A DNA stretch of 64,000 bases. Origin: Candidatus Gastranaerophilales bacterium. Its GTDB lineage: Bacteria > Cyanobacteriota > Vampirovibrionia > Gastranaerophilales > Gastranaerophilaceae. The notes under the pieces are model-generated. The model saw nothing but the letters and a program-made list of their open reading frames with translations. It ran no database searches and had not been told where the DNA came from. The DNA is taken from positions 1 through 64,000 of the forward strand of contig CALVBS010000001.1 of assembly GCA_944325865.1 (NCBI GenBank), given 5' to 3'. Every line of letters begins with the position of its first letter. Position 1 is the first letter of the stretch. The position numbers were made by a program, and so were the translations under genes. This document shows positions 25,507 through 34,165 of the stretch, in pieces.

Positions 25507-27240
25507 TTATTTAATCTTTTTAACAATTTCAACCAGATGTTCAACCGCAATTTCAGGCTTAACCTTTTCAATTTCGCCTGTTTCTCTTGTTTTATATTCA
25601 ACAAGACCTTCGTTGATTGTTTTTCCGACGGTAACTCTGTACGGAAATCCGATTAAATCTGCGTCTTTAAATTTTACACCAGCACGTTCATCTCTGTCAT
25701 CAAGAACCACTTCTGCACCTGCTTTTTTGAGTTCTTCATACATTTTTTCCGCGGTTTCCATTTGTAATTTATCCTGAATGTTAACAGGTACTATTACAAC
25801 GTGGTATGGAGCGATTGAAATAGGCCATTTAATGCCGTGTTCATCGTAGTGTGCTTCTACTGCAGCCGCAGCTGTTCTTGAAATTCCTATACCGTAACAG
25901 CCCATAATGTAAGGATGAGATTTTCCGTTTTTATCAAGATATACGGCATTCATCGGTTTCGAGTATTTGGTTCCGAGTTTGAAAATATTTCCGACTTCAA
26001 TTCCTTTTGTAACTTTCAGCGGTTTGCCGCATTCAGGGCAGAAATCTCCTGCTTCTACCAGCCTGATATCAGAATATTTAATTTCATCAATTCCTAAATC
26101 AGAAAGGTTCGCACCTACCTGATGTTTGTCTGTCTGATTAACTCCGACAACGAAGTTTTTCATTTCTCTTACAGTTTCATCCGCAATAATCGGAACATTT
26201 TTCATTCCTTTTGGTCCGATAAAGCCCGGAACGGCATCAAAACCATTTTCCGCCATAAGTTCCGCTATTTCGGAAGATGAAGCTATTCTGATTTCAATTC
26301 CGCCAACGGCATTCATTAATTTCGTTTCTTCAACTGTTCTGTCAGCTCTGATTAATGCAATAACAGGTTTCTTATCAACTATGTAAACAAGCGATTTTAA
26401 AATTAAAGTTGACGGAATATTTAAGAATTTACTCAATTCTTCTATTGAATGAGTGTTTGGAGTATCAATGATTTTAGTTTCACTGAAGTATTCTTTGCCG
26501 TCAACAACAGCTTGAGGTAATTTTGATACAGCGTGATTTGAATTTGCTGCGTAATCACATTCGCAGTAAAATACATCATTTTCACCGGCATCTGTATCAG
26601 TGATTACCATAAATTCGTGAGAAACGCTTCCGCCGATTGCTCCGGAATCTGACTGAACCATTTTGGTATCAAGCCCGCATCGGTCAAAGATTTTTTTGTA
26701 AGCCTGTGCCATATTTTGATATTCTTTATCTAAGCCTTCTTCTGAGGTATCAAAGCTATAGGCATCTTTCATAATGAATTCTCTGCCTCTCAAAAGCCCG
26801 TATCTCGGACGAACTTCATCTCTGAATTTTGATTGTATCTGGTATAAATTAACAGGCATTTGTTTATAAGATTTTAATCCGTCACGTGCGATTGCCGTGA
26901 TAATCTCCTCGTGAGTAGGTCCGAGACACATAATTCTGTCGTGGCGGTCTTTTAATCTCATCAATTCTTTTCCGTAAGCGTCCCATCTTCCGGATTCTTC
27001 CCAGAGTTCTTTCGGCTGCACAAACGGCATCAAAAGCTCCTGTGCTCCGGCTGCGTCCATCTCTTCTCTTACGATATTTTCAATCTTTTTCAATACTCTC
27101 CACATCAGGGGTAAATAATTATAAACACCGGATGTTAATTTCCTGATATATCCGGCTCTTGCAAGCATTTTGTGTGAAATAACTTCCGCATCTGACGGAT
27201 ATTCACGCAAAGTTTGCACAAACAATTTCGACATTTTCAT
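25507..27240 (-). CDS. proS: prolyl-tRNA synthetase
   Basis: Charges tRNA-Pro. 577 residues, the bacterial type with an editing domain inserted between motifs 2 and 3 (about 230-395). Motif 1 is around LTSGVYNYLPLMWRVLKKIE, the TxE loop is GPTHEE, motif 2 is QSKFRDEVRPRYGLLRGREFIMKDAYSF and motif 3 is MGCYGIGISR. The C-terminal anticodon domain is complete. ATG 27240 has AGGAAG upstream. Its tRNA partner is at 8394. Confidence 0.95.
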   Translation of the reverse strand: MKMSKLFVQTLREYPSDAEVISHKMLARAGYIRKLTSGVYNYLPLMWRVLKKIENIVREEMDAAGAQELLMPFVQPKELWEESGRWDAYGKELMRLKDRHDRIMCLGPTHEEIITAIARDGLKSYKQMPVNLYQIQSKFRDEVRPRYGLLRGREFIMKDAYSFDTSEEGLDKEYQNMAQAYKKIFDRCGLDTKMVQSDSGAIGGSVSHEFMVITDTDAGENDVFYCECDYAANSNHAVSKLPQAVVDGKEYFSETKIIDTPNTHSIEELSKFLNIPSTLILKSLVYIVDKKPVIALIRADRTVEETKLMNAVGGIEIRIASSSEIAELMAENGFDAVPGFIGPKGMKNVPIIADETVREMKNFVVGVNQTDKHQVGANLSDLGIDEIKYSDIRLVEAGDFCPECGKPLKVTKGIEVGNIFKLGTKYSKPMNAVYLDKNGKSHPYIMGCYGIGISRTAAAAVEAHYDEHGIKWPISIAPYHVVIVPVNIQDKLQMETAEKMYEELKKAGAEVVLDDRDERAGVKFKDADLIGFPYRVTVGKTINEGLVEYKTRETGEIEKVKPEIAVEHLVEIVKKIK

Positions 27241-27464
27241 ATTATTAACTTCCTCATATTAATTTATGATTTTATTTTACCATGCTGAAAATATATTTAA
27301 AATATTGTATTTGGTTTCTTGGTTAGCAAAAAATTTTTTGTTTATATTTTATTTTTATATGCTTATTTCTTGTTGCTGTGATAAATATTTAGGAAACTTA
27401 ATAAGTTTTCTCTTTGACCGGTATTATTATATACTCTTAATTGAAGTTTTTGGGGAATGTAAAT

Positions 27465-28427
27465 ATGTTTATTGAAAATTTAGGATTAAATTCAGGGAAA
27501 AGTTCGTATAATTTTAAATCAGGTGCAAAAAGCATATCTTTTAATGGTATGCCGCATATCAATTCTGTCGGTAAAAGTTTTAAAAATAATATTCAGATTG
27601 TTTTTTCGGATATTGACGGTACAATCAGCAAACACAGTGATATGATGTCTAAAAAAACAATAGATACCGTAGATTTTTTGCATGAAAACAATGTACCGGT
27701 TGTTTTAACTACGGCACGCTGTTATCAAGATACTCTTCCTATTCTTCGACAATTTTCTCACAGACCTGATTATACAATAGTACTTCAAGGGGGAGGTCTT
27801 GTTAACGGGAGCGGAAATTCGCTTTTTGAAAATACTATTTCTGCAAGAGCAGGGAAAAAGCTTGTAAAATGGTTTAAATCAATCAGGCAGAATGATAAAA
27901 ATTCTCACTTAATAATGTATTTTGATGAGCAGCCTTATTCAATGAGCGGTATTCAGTTTCCATGGAAATCTTACAGCCCTGTTAAGCAGGTTAATTCTTT
28001 CGACGACCTTTTTGAAAGTAAAAAACAGCTTCAAAAAGCAATAATTTATAAGTATGATGCGGCAAGGTGTCCTGATTATAATCAGTCGGATGTTATTAAT
28101 TCCTTTAAAGGTGCACATATTCGCGACCTGGATATAAAACCTTCCGGTTTAAGTGTGTTAGAATTTCAGAATAAGTGGGTTTCAAAAGACAAAGCTATTG
28201 ATTTTCTTTTAAGAGCACTGAAGCTTGAGCCGAAAAACGCAATGGTAATTGGTGATTCTGCAAATGATATTGAAATGATGGATTTTATTAGAAAACAGAA
28301 CGGATTGGCTGTTGCTATGGGAAATGCTGATGATTTTGTAAAGTCCCATGCAAATGCTATTACTTCGCATATTGATGAAGACGGGTTCTCCACTGCGGTA
28401 GGAAAGATTTTTGATACTTTAATTTAA
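27465..28427 (+). CDS. HAD-superfamily phosphatase (Cof type) with ISFNG-motif N-terminus
   Basis: 320 residues from ATG 27465 after TGGGGAAT; an upstream TTG at 27441 is less likely. The HAD core has motif I FSDIDGTIS (about residue 48), motif II TTAR, a type IIB cap (about 90-220), motif III lysine in SKDKAIDFL and motif IV GDSANDIEMM. Members dephosphorylate sugar phosphates or cofactors. The 40 residues before the enzyme are Ser/Asn/Gly-rich with SISFNG, unlike ordinary Cof proteins, and match the motif in other unnamed proteins here. Its end overlaps the convergent TPR gene by 9 bases. Confidence 0.8.
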   Translation: MFIENLGLNSGKSSYNFKSGAKSISFNGMPHINSVGKSFKNNIQIVFSDIDGTISKHSDMMSKKTIDTVDFLHENNVPVVLTTARCYQDTLPILRQFSHRPDYTIVLQGGGLVNGSGNSLFENTISARAGKKLVKWFKSIRQNDKNSHLIMYFDEQPYSMSGIQFPWKSYSPVKQVNSFDDLFESKKQLQKAIIYKYDAARCPDYNQSDVINSFKGAHIRDLDIKPSGLSVLEFQNKWVSKDKAIDFLLRALKLEPKNAMVIGDSANDIEMMDFIRKQNGLAVAMGNADDFVKSHANAITSHIDEDGFSTAVGKIFDTLI

Positions 28428-29342
28428 TTCGGATAATGCCTTTTCTATAGTTTTTCTGGGAACTGATAATGTTTTTTCATTTTCTAAAGCATTCTTCAAA
28501 TCTGTTTTACAAGCTTCCAGATCCCCAAGATTTTTGTCAAGCTGGTAGAGAATAAAGAATAAATTGCCGGTTACAACTCCGTTGTTAAAAGCCATATTTA
28601 ATACAAATTTTGCTTCCTGAAACATCCCCTGTTGTGCCATAATTTGAGCGTAGATTTTATAAGCTTCTTCATCTTTCGGGTTGAGTTCAAGGGTTTTTGT
28701 GAGTTTTTCCAGAGCATCCTGAATATTGCCGTTTTCATAATCTATTACTGCCAGATTGTAATATGCCCAGCTGTAATCAGGGGATAATTCAATGACTTTT
28801 ATAAATTCATCTGCTGCAGCTTCTGAATCTCCCATTGTTTTATAAATATTTCCAATATAAAAATGTGCATAAATATCGTTGTTGTTAAGGTCAATGGTGT
28901 TTTGGAAATTTAACATTGCATTGACAAGGTCTCCCTTTTTAAAATAGCATATGCCAAGACTGAAATATGAATTTGAATCATTTTCGTCGATTTCCAAAAC
29001 GTGTTGAAAGCACTCAATACCTTCATCATATTTTTTCTGTTCTATATATACAAGTCCAAGGTTAAAATAAGCGTCTGCTTCATTCGGTGCAAGTTTTATT
29101 GCAGTTTGGTATGCATCTGTTGCTTTGTTGTACTGTTTAATTTTTTCGTAAACGATACCAAGGTTGTAGTAAATCCCGCTGTCATCGCTGAAATATTCTT
29201 TTAAGTATAAAAGATGCTGAAGAGCTTCTTTTGTATAACCGTTGTCAAGCAAAAGTACTGCAAGTTCACGTCTTGCCTGAAAATTTTGTTCATCTTTAGC
29301 TAATGTATCCTGTAAATCCTGTATTCTATCAATATCTGACAT
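28419..29342 (-). CDS. TPR-repeat protein
   Basis: 307 residues, almost wholly tetratricopeptide repeats: at least six 34-residue units such as YYNLGIVYEKIKQYNKATDAYQTAIKLAPNEADAYFNLGLVY. No signal peptide and no catalytic domain; it is probably a cytoplasmic scaffold. It is one of three TPR genes in the window (also 41164 and 42991). Confidence 0.85.
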   Translation of the reverse strand: MSDIDRIQDLQDTLAKDEQNFQARRELAVLLLDNGYTKEALQHLLYLKEYFSDDSGIYYNLGIVYEKIKQYNKATDAYQTAIKLAPNEADAYFNLGLVYIEQKKYDEGIECFQHVLEIDENDSNSYFSLGICYFKKGDLVNAMLNFQNTIDLNNNDIYAHFYIGNIYKTMGDSEAAADEFIKVIELSPDYSWAYYNLAVIDYENGNIQDALEKLTKTLELNPKDEEAYKIYAQIMAQQGMFQEAKFVLNMAFNNGVVTGNLFFILYQLDKNLGDLEACKTDLKNALENEKTLSVPRKTIEKALSELN

Positions 29343-29441
29343 AGCTGTATGATATCAGCAACATATACAATATGCAATATCTTATTTGTATTTTTTATTA
29401 AAATATGGTATAATTTTTCAAAAATGTGGAGGATAATTATT

Positions 29442-30116
29442 ATGAAAATAAAGCTTTTTGCAATGATATTAGGACTGTTTTTGTTGGCTAATACTGTATT
29501 TGCGGCTCCGTTTAATGCTAATGCAAAAACAAAAAGGATTCCGGCTGGGACAAAGTTAAAACTGGAACTTCTTGCTCCGTTGACTACAGCTCAGGGTGCA
29601 GGTAAAGATTTTTCAGCTGTGTTGATAACAGACCAGACATCTGATTCTGATGTTATATTACCATCTGGTTCTCTTGTAAGGGGAATTGTTAAAAATGTAA
29701 CTCCGGCAAAGAGATTTTCAAAAGGTGCAATTTTATATCTAGACTTTGACCACGTTGTTACTCCGAACGGCAGACAGCTGCCTTTGTCGTTATCTGTTGT
29801 CGGCAGATCCGATATGACTTATGATGGCGGTATTACTACAACAAAAGGTTATGGTGATGCTGTTAAGAAAAATTGGGAAAGAACCAAAGAAATTACTTCA
29901 AATTGTGTAGACTGGGGCAGTGATGTCGCAAATGACGGGGCTGCCAAATATGTTACGGTTCCGGTCGGTGCAATCGGAGGAGCAATCGGAGGCGGAGCTT
30001 ATTTTGTGTGGGATAGTATTGCTGATATGATACGGAAAGGCGAGGATGTCTATATCAAAACAGGCGAAGTTCTTGAGGTAATTTTATCAGAACCGATTGA
30101 TGTTCCGGTTATATAG
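29442..30116 (+). CDS. secreted protein with RIPAGT beta-domain (TrbI/VirB10-like fold possible)
   Basis: 224 residues from ATG 29442 with GGAGG about 9 bases upstream; the longer frame from 29349 would put the signal peptide inside. Signal peptide MKIKLFAMILGLFLLANTVFA. Then RIPAGTKLKLELLAPL, VILPSGSLVRGIVKNV and a PNGRQLPLSLSV strand, a pattern like the beta-barrel of TrbI/VirB10-type or RIPAGT surface proteins. A Gly-rich GAIGGAIGGGAYF segment near 190 is hydrophobic. The last part (TGEVLEVILSEPIDVPV) repeats the RIPAGT-type strand ending. Function unknown. Confidence 0.6.
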   Translation: MKIKLFAMILGLFLLANTVFAAPFNANAKTKRIPAGTKLKLELLAPLTTAQGAGKDFSAVLITDQTSDSDVILPSGSLVRGIVKNVTPAKRFSKGAILYLDFDHVVTPNGRQLPLSLSVVGRSDMTYDGGITTTKGYGDAVKKNWERTKEITSNCVDWGSDVANDGAAKYVTVPVGAIGGAIGGGAYFVWDSIADMIRKGEDVYIKTGEVLEVILSEPIDVPVI

Positions 30117-30159
30117 TTTTTAAATTTTGATAATAAAAATACCGCTTATATGGCGTTTT

Positions 30160-30864
30160 TTATCTTACCTTAAACGGATAATCCTTTGGAATCTTCCATC
30201 CGTTTAGCTGAATTAAGGCTGCACACCAGGCTTTATTTGCAGCTCCTTTTTTGCAGGCATATTGTGCGTTAGATGTTGTTATAGCCTCGACTGTAACTGG
30301 TTCAAGCGAGTATTTGTTAGGTTCAAAACCTTTTGTATTATATTTCACAGTTTCAACCTTCATACCCGGAGTAAATAGAAAAGCAAAATAGGTTATGCCG
30401 CAGCCTTCTCTTTCGATATCTCCGGTATTTTCATTTGTTATTGCAAAGCTGTTTTCATTAAGATTTTTTGCATTCGGGAAAAAGAAATAATCATATCCGC
30501 CACTTTGCTTAGTTACTAAGGCGGTTCCGTCTGAGAAATATACCGCAAGGTTTCCTCCTCCGTAGCTATTAAAACTTGTTATTGAAAGATTGTTTATATA
30601 TGGCAAAAAATATTTCTTGAAAAATTCTTCTGCACTCAAACTTGTTCCCCATTGTTCTCGCGGGCCGTTATCAATCTCTGATAATAATATTGCCTGATTC
30701 ATTGTGCTGTATATTTTTTGTAATTTTGCTTCAACTTCTTTATTCCTGTTAGTTTGAATTAATGCGGGAAGTGTCATTGCTGCAATAACACCGATTATAC
30801 CGATAGTAATCAAAACTTCTGCAAGCGTAAAAGCCGGTTGAATTCCTCTAATTTTGAGTTTCAT
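30160..30864 (-). CDS. prepilin-like protein, intact, NGWK subfamily
   Basis: 234 residues from ATG 30864 with GGAGGGG upstream. QPA|FTLAEVLITIGIIGVIAAMT is a prepilin signal with Glu at +5 and one helix. The globular part ends C-A-A-LIQLNGWKIPKDYPFKVR, matching the poly-G gene at 14415 (LIQINGWKVPDDYPVKF). Mid-protein blocks YFSDG and FFFPNAKN also match. It is divergent to the HTH gene at 31002 with a strong promoter and an inverted repeat between. Likely an inner-membrane-anchored or pilus-incorporated surface protein. Confidence 0.85.
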   Translation of the reverse strand: MKLKIRGIQPAFTLAEVLITIGIIGVIAAMTLPALIQTNRNKEVEAKLQKIYSTMNQAILLSEIDNGPREQWGTSLSAEEFFKKYFLPYINNLSITSFNSYGGGNLAVYFSDGTALVTKQSGGYDYFFFPNAKNLNENSFAITNENTGDIEREGCGITYFAFLFTPGMKVETVKYNTKGFEPNKYSLEPVTVEAITTSNAQYACKKGAANKAWCAALIQLNGWKIPKDYPFKVR

Positions 30865-30888
30865 CTCTAAAATCCCCTCCTTTTTTTA

Positions 30889-30931
30889 AGTTTTACCTCT
30901 ATATTATAAGAGTAAAACTCAAAATAATCAA
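30889..30931 (-). promoter_or_regulatory. promoter overlapped by an inverted-repeat operator
   Basis: On the minus strand TTGATT (30926-30931) and TATAAT (30903-30908) are 17 bases apart, driving the prepilin-like gene. An inverted repeat AGTTTTAC(C)TCT ... AGAGTAAAACT (about 30891-30920) covers the -10 box and most of the spacer. This is a typical site for repression by the divergent HTH protein at 31002. Confidence 0.65.
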
Positions 30932-31001
30932 TATATTTTATGCGTTGTGCTCGGTGTTAAATTCTCTAAGAATATATAAAATATTTAAAAAGAGGATAGA
31001 A

Positions 31002-31322
31002 ATGAATTTGAAAAAGTGTTTCGGACAAAATGTTCAGAAGTACAGAAAATACAGAAATTTGACTCAAGAAAAGCTGGCAGAACTCGTAGGGGTTGATGTT
31101 ACAAGTATTAGTGCAGTGGAAACAGGGAAGTACTTTCCTTCTGCGGATAATCTCACAAAAATTGTTGAGGTTTTGCAGGTTAATTTTAGTGATTTGTTTG
31201 AATTTGATTCTTTGGTTAGCAATGAAGAAATTTTTAATGATATAGTAGAAATTATTTCTGCATTTAAGGATGATAAAAAGCGTCTTAACGCAGTAAGAAA
31301 CTTTGTTAAAACGCTTATTTAG
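31002..31322 (+). CDS. XRE-family HTH regulator, divergent to prepilin-like gene
   Basis: 106 residues from ATG 31002, which has GAGGATAG upstream; a longer frame from 30945 has no ribosome-binding site. N-terminal Cro/C1 helix-turn-helix (VQKYRKYRNLTQEKLAELVGVDVTSISAVETGKYFPS), then a helical C-terminal tail of about 40 residues, perhaps for dimerisation. It pairs with the prepilin-like gene at 30160-30864. Confidence 0.88.
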   Translation: MNLKKCFGQNVQKYRKYRNLTQEKLAELVGVDVTSISAVETGKYFPSADNLTKIVEVLQVNFSDLFEFDSLVSNEEIFNDIVEIISAFKDDKKRLNAVRNFVKTLI

Positions 31323-31335
31323 AATTAATTATTAT

Positions 31336-33087
31336 CTACATTCTTTCGGGTGCAGTGACCGCAAGAATGTCAAGTGCATTATTTAATACTTTCTTTACAG
31401 CAATAACAAGTGCAAGTCTTGCTTTCATCATTTCTTTGTCATCAGAGATTACGCGGTTTGCATTATAGAATGAATGAAATTCCGAGGCAAGCTCCTGAAC
31501 GTATCTGCAGATTGTATATACCTGTCTTGTTTCAGCAGAAGTTTTTATCATTGATTTGTATTCTTCAAGTTTAAGAATCAATTTTTTCGCCGTATCAAGT
31601 GTCGGCAGGATTGTTTCAGGAGAATAATTATTTATAATTTCATCAAGTTCTGCTTTTGTTAACGGTGCCGGTGTTGTTTCGCCGGTTTCCGTATTGAGTT
31701 TTTCTTCAACTGCATTTCTCAAAATAGAGCAGGCTCTTGCGTGTGCATATTGAACATAAAATACAGGGTTTTCGTCACTGTTGGTTTTTGCAAGTTCAAT
31801 ATCAAAATCAAGCGTTGTATCAATATTTCTCATTGACATCCAGAATCTTGTTGCATCAACTCCGACTTCATCTATCAGATCGTCAAGCGTCACCATATTT
31901 TTACGTTTGCCCATACGGACTTCGTTGCCGTTTATCACGAGGTTTACAAGCTGGCCGAGAAGAATTTCAAGTTTATTCGGGTCATATCCGAGAGCTTCAA
32001 TGGAAGCTTTTACTCTGGCAACATAACCGTGGTGGTCTGCTCCCCAGATGTTTATCATTCTGTCAAAGCCTCTTTCGAGTTTATCAATGTGGTATGCAAT
32101 ATCAGCAGTCAGATATGTGTTGGAGCCATCGGCTTTTTTTATTACTCTATCCTGATCATCGCCGTAATCAGAAGATTTAAACCAATCCGCTCCGTCTTTT
32201 TGATAAATCTTTCCGCTGTCTTTAAGTTTTTGAACACATTCATCGACCTTGCCTGATTTATGAAGTGTTAATTCTGAATAAAAATTGTCAAAGTGAACAC
32301 GGAAGTTTTCAAGCAATTCTTTTTGCAAACGTTCCATTTCTGCTTTTGCAAAGTCAGAGAGTTTTTTTACGTCAAGGTACCCTTCACCCTCATTACCTCT
32401 CCCGCAAGGTGCGAGGGAGGTTAATTTATTAATTTCTATATATTTTTTTGCAACAGGAATTAAATAGTCTCCGGGGTAGAAGTTTTTCCTTTCAACTTCA
32501 TCTGTCGGGAAATCAATATCTTCCCCCAGCTGCTGGCGTACGCGGATGGCAAGAGAGTTTCCGAGTTTATTAATCTGTGAACCTGCATCATTAATATAAA
32601 ATTCCTGATAAACTTCATGTCCGTAAAATTTTAACAGATTTGCCAGCACTGAACCCATTGCAGCCCAGCGTCCGTGACCGATATGAAATGGCCCTGTAGG
32701 GTTTGCTGAAACATATTCAAGAATTATTTTTTCTGTTTTTACATTTTCCGGTTTTCCGTAATTTTTATCCTTTTCGAAAATTTCTTTTATTGAGTTTACA
32801 AGAAGTTTTTTACCTGCTTTAAAGTTGATAAAACCTGCAATTACCGTATAATCGTTATCGTCTTTATTAACATATTCCAGTATTGTATTTGCAATCATAG
32901 GCGGAGCCATTTTTGCAAACCTTGCAAGTGAAGATACATTTATTGCAAAATCTCCAAAGTCCGGATTTTTGGGGCGTTCTGTTGAAAGAGTACCCGGGGC
33001 GTATTCTTTCATTTCACCTAATTTATTATCTTTAACAGCTTTTTCTATTGCGGTTTCTATTTCATTCAAAAAATAATCTTTAATCAT
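31336..33087 (-). CDS. argS: arginyl-tRNA synthetase with in-frame palindromic insert
   Basis: Charges tRNA-Arg. 583 residues. HIGH motif in ANPTGPFHIGHGRWAAMG (about 120-135), an N-terminal Add1 domain before it, MGKRKN in the KMSKS position and a DALR anticodon domain at the end (from about 455). Around residues 222-236 the protein reads TSLAPCGRGNEGEG, which has no place in the family and is encoded by a GC-richer palindrome (32381-32422). The frame stays open through it, so the enzyme is probably active with a surface loop added. Partners tRNA-Arg CCG and CCT are at 37.8 kb. Confidence 0.93.
   Translation of the reverse strand: MIKDYFLNEIETAIEKAVKDNKLGEMKEYAPGTLSTERPKNPDFGDFAINVSSLARFAKMAPPMIANTILEYVNKDDNDYTVIAGFINFKAGKKLLVNSIKEIFEKDKNYGKPENVKTEKIILEYVSANPTGPFHIGHGRWAAMGSVLANLLKFYGHEVYQEFYINDAGSQINKLGNSLAIRVRQQLGEDIDFPTDEVERKNFYPGDYLIPVAKKYIEINKLTSLAPCGRGNEGEGYLDVKKLSDFAKAEMERLQKELLENFRVHFDNFYSELTLHKSGKVDECVQKLKDSGKIYQKDGADWFKSSDYGDDQDRVIKKADGSNTYLTADIAYHIDKLERGFDRMINIWGADHHGYVARVKASIEALGYDPNKLEILLGQLVNLVINGNEVRMGKRKNMVTLDDLIDEVGVDATRFWMSMRNIDTTLDFDIELAKTNSDENPVFYVQYAHARACSILRNAVEEKLNTETGETTPAPLTKAELDEIINNYSPETILPTLDTAKKLILKLEEYKSMIKTSAETRQVYTICRYVQELASEFHSFYNANRVISDDKEMMKARLALVIAVKKVLNNALDILAVTAPERM
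32381..32422. repeat. REP-like palindrome inserted in argS
   Basis: About 42 bases, richer in G+C than the gene around it. Core: CCTCTCCCGC, five-base loop, GCGAGGGAGG, pairing in eight Watson-Crick pairs plus one G-U with a single mismatch. Length is a multiple of three and the argS frame passes through as TSLAPCGRGNEGEG. It looks like small mobile palindromes known to insert within protein genes. I saw no second copy in the window. Confidence 0.65.
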
Positions 33088-33141
33088 CTTTTTCTCTCCT
33101 GTAGTTTTAATATTAACATAAACATGGAGAGGTGGATTATA

Positions 33142-33741
33142 TTATTTGTCTTTGCAGCTCTTAGCTTTGTTCCAGCCTATTTTTTCAGGACAGTGCAGGT
33201 AATCAAGATTTTCATTTATTATTACCCAGGCTGTGCACGTTCCGCTGTTGCCCTTATTGTTTAGGTAAGTATCAAAATTTTCTGCTTCTACATTCGGCAA
33301 ACTTTCCTTATTGTTTATTCCGTTTGGTAGTACTCTGTTTGTGAAAAATCTGAATTCAAAAATATCTTTGCCATATTCATTTGGTTTTCCTTTACCATTA
33401 ATATCAATCAGTACTGTTGCACAAGAATTGTAATGTAATTCAATTCGGCTTCTTGTGCTTACCTGTGCTGAACAAACATGTCCTGTTCCGTTATTTGGGT
33501 TTCTGCTGGCAACAGCTATTGCGGTTCCGTCGTTCAATGTAATCGCAGGATAAGTCATTGCAAATCCGACAGAACAATCGGCGGCTGAATTGCATTTTTT
33601 TATTACTGCAAGATTTTTACTTAACTCCTGCAAAAGGTATTCCGTACTGTCATCTACCCATTCATTCAAATCTCCGTTTTGTGCCCGCATCTTCAATACA
33701 ACATTTTGAAGAATTGAATAAGTTCTTTTTAACTTAATCAC
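33142..33741 (-). pseudogene. 5'-truncated prepilin-like gene
   Basis: 199 residues from GTG 33741. The frame begins at IKLKRTYSILQNVVLKM, which in relatives lies directly after the prepilin helix. The frame is open only 14 codons further up, and those codons encode no FTLAEVL signal, no membrane helix and no start with a ribosome-binding site. The rest is normal for the family: VLIDINGKGKPNEYGKDIFEFRF and several cysteines. I conclude that the 5' end was lost and replaced. A soluble product from GTG cannot be excluded. It is divergent to the HTH gene at 33900. Confidence 0.7.
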
Positions 33742-33899
33742 AGTTTGTCTTTCACTTGTATTATTTATTTCTCCTGTGTAATATTATATTTCATATTCAT
33801 GTATATTATATATGTTTTTATATAAAATACAACTGTAACCGTTTACATTATCTGGTTTTCGTTTACATTTCTTTATGGCATATATTAAAATTGTTTATT

Positions 33900-34130
33900 A
33901 TGTCCGAGGGATTAAATAAAGACTTTTTTAATGATATACGCTATGAAATTCGTTCCTATATGGTTGCACGAGGACAAACCTATCAATCAGTTGCCCAAAT
34001 GCTGAATAAAAAATTCGGATTAAAATTTACTGCTCAAAGTTTAAATAATAAATTAGCCCGCGGTTCTCTGCGTTATTCCGATGCAAAACTTATTGCAGAT
34101 GTACTTGAATATAAAATTAAGTGGGAATAA
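33900..34130 (+). CDS. small HTH protein (DUF6471-like), divergent to truncated prepilin-like gene
   Basis: 76 residues from ATG 33900; no ribosome-binding site is visible. IRSYMVARGQTYQSVAQMLNKKFGLKFTAQSLNNKLARGSLRYSDAKLIADVLEYKIKW matches the DUF6471-type HTH, with K-L-A-R-G-S-L as its second half. It is a paralogue of the gene at 25200. GTTTACAT occurs twice upstream (around 33840 and 33861), about 21 bases apart, a possible binding site. Confidence 0.7.
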   Translation: MSEGLNKDFFNDIRYEIRSYMVARGQTYQSVAQMLNKKFGLKFTAQSLNNKLARGSLRYSDAKLIADVLEYKIKWE

Positions 34131-34165
34131 TTTTTTATATTTTCTGTTTGTAATATAATACTGTT

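Noticed and set aside
27266-27475. Hydrophobic 69-codon frame between proS and the HAD gene
   Set aside because: Very AT-rich and Phe/Tyr/Ile-only composition with no ribosome-binding site; it runs into the HAD start and looks like chance.
31737-32180. 147-codon plus-strand frame inside argS
   Set aside because: It is antisense to a conserved enzyme, Leu/Gln/Arg-rich without motifs, and has no upstream signals.
33756-33899. N-terminal extension of the HTH gene from 33756
   Set aside because: The added residues are an AT-driven Tyr/Phe/Ile string and cover the promoter region; the HTH domain begins right after ATG 33900.
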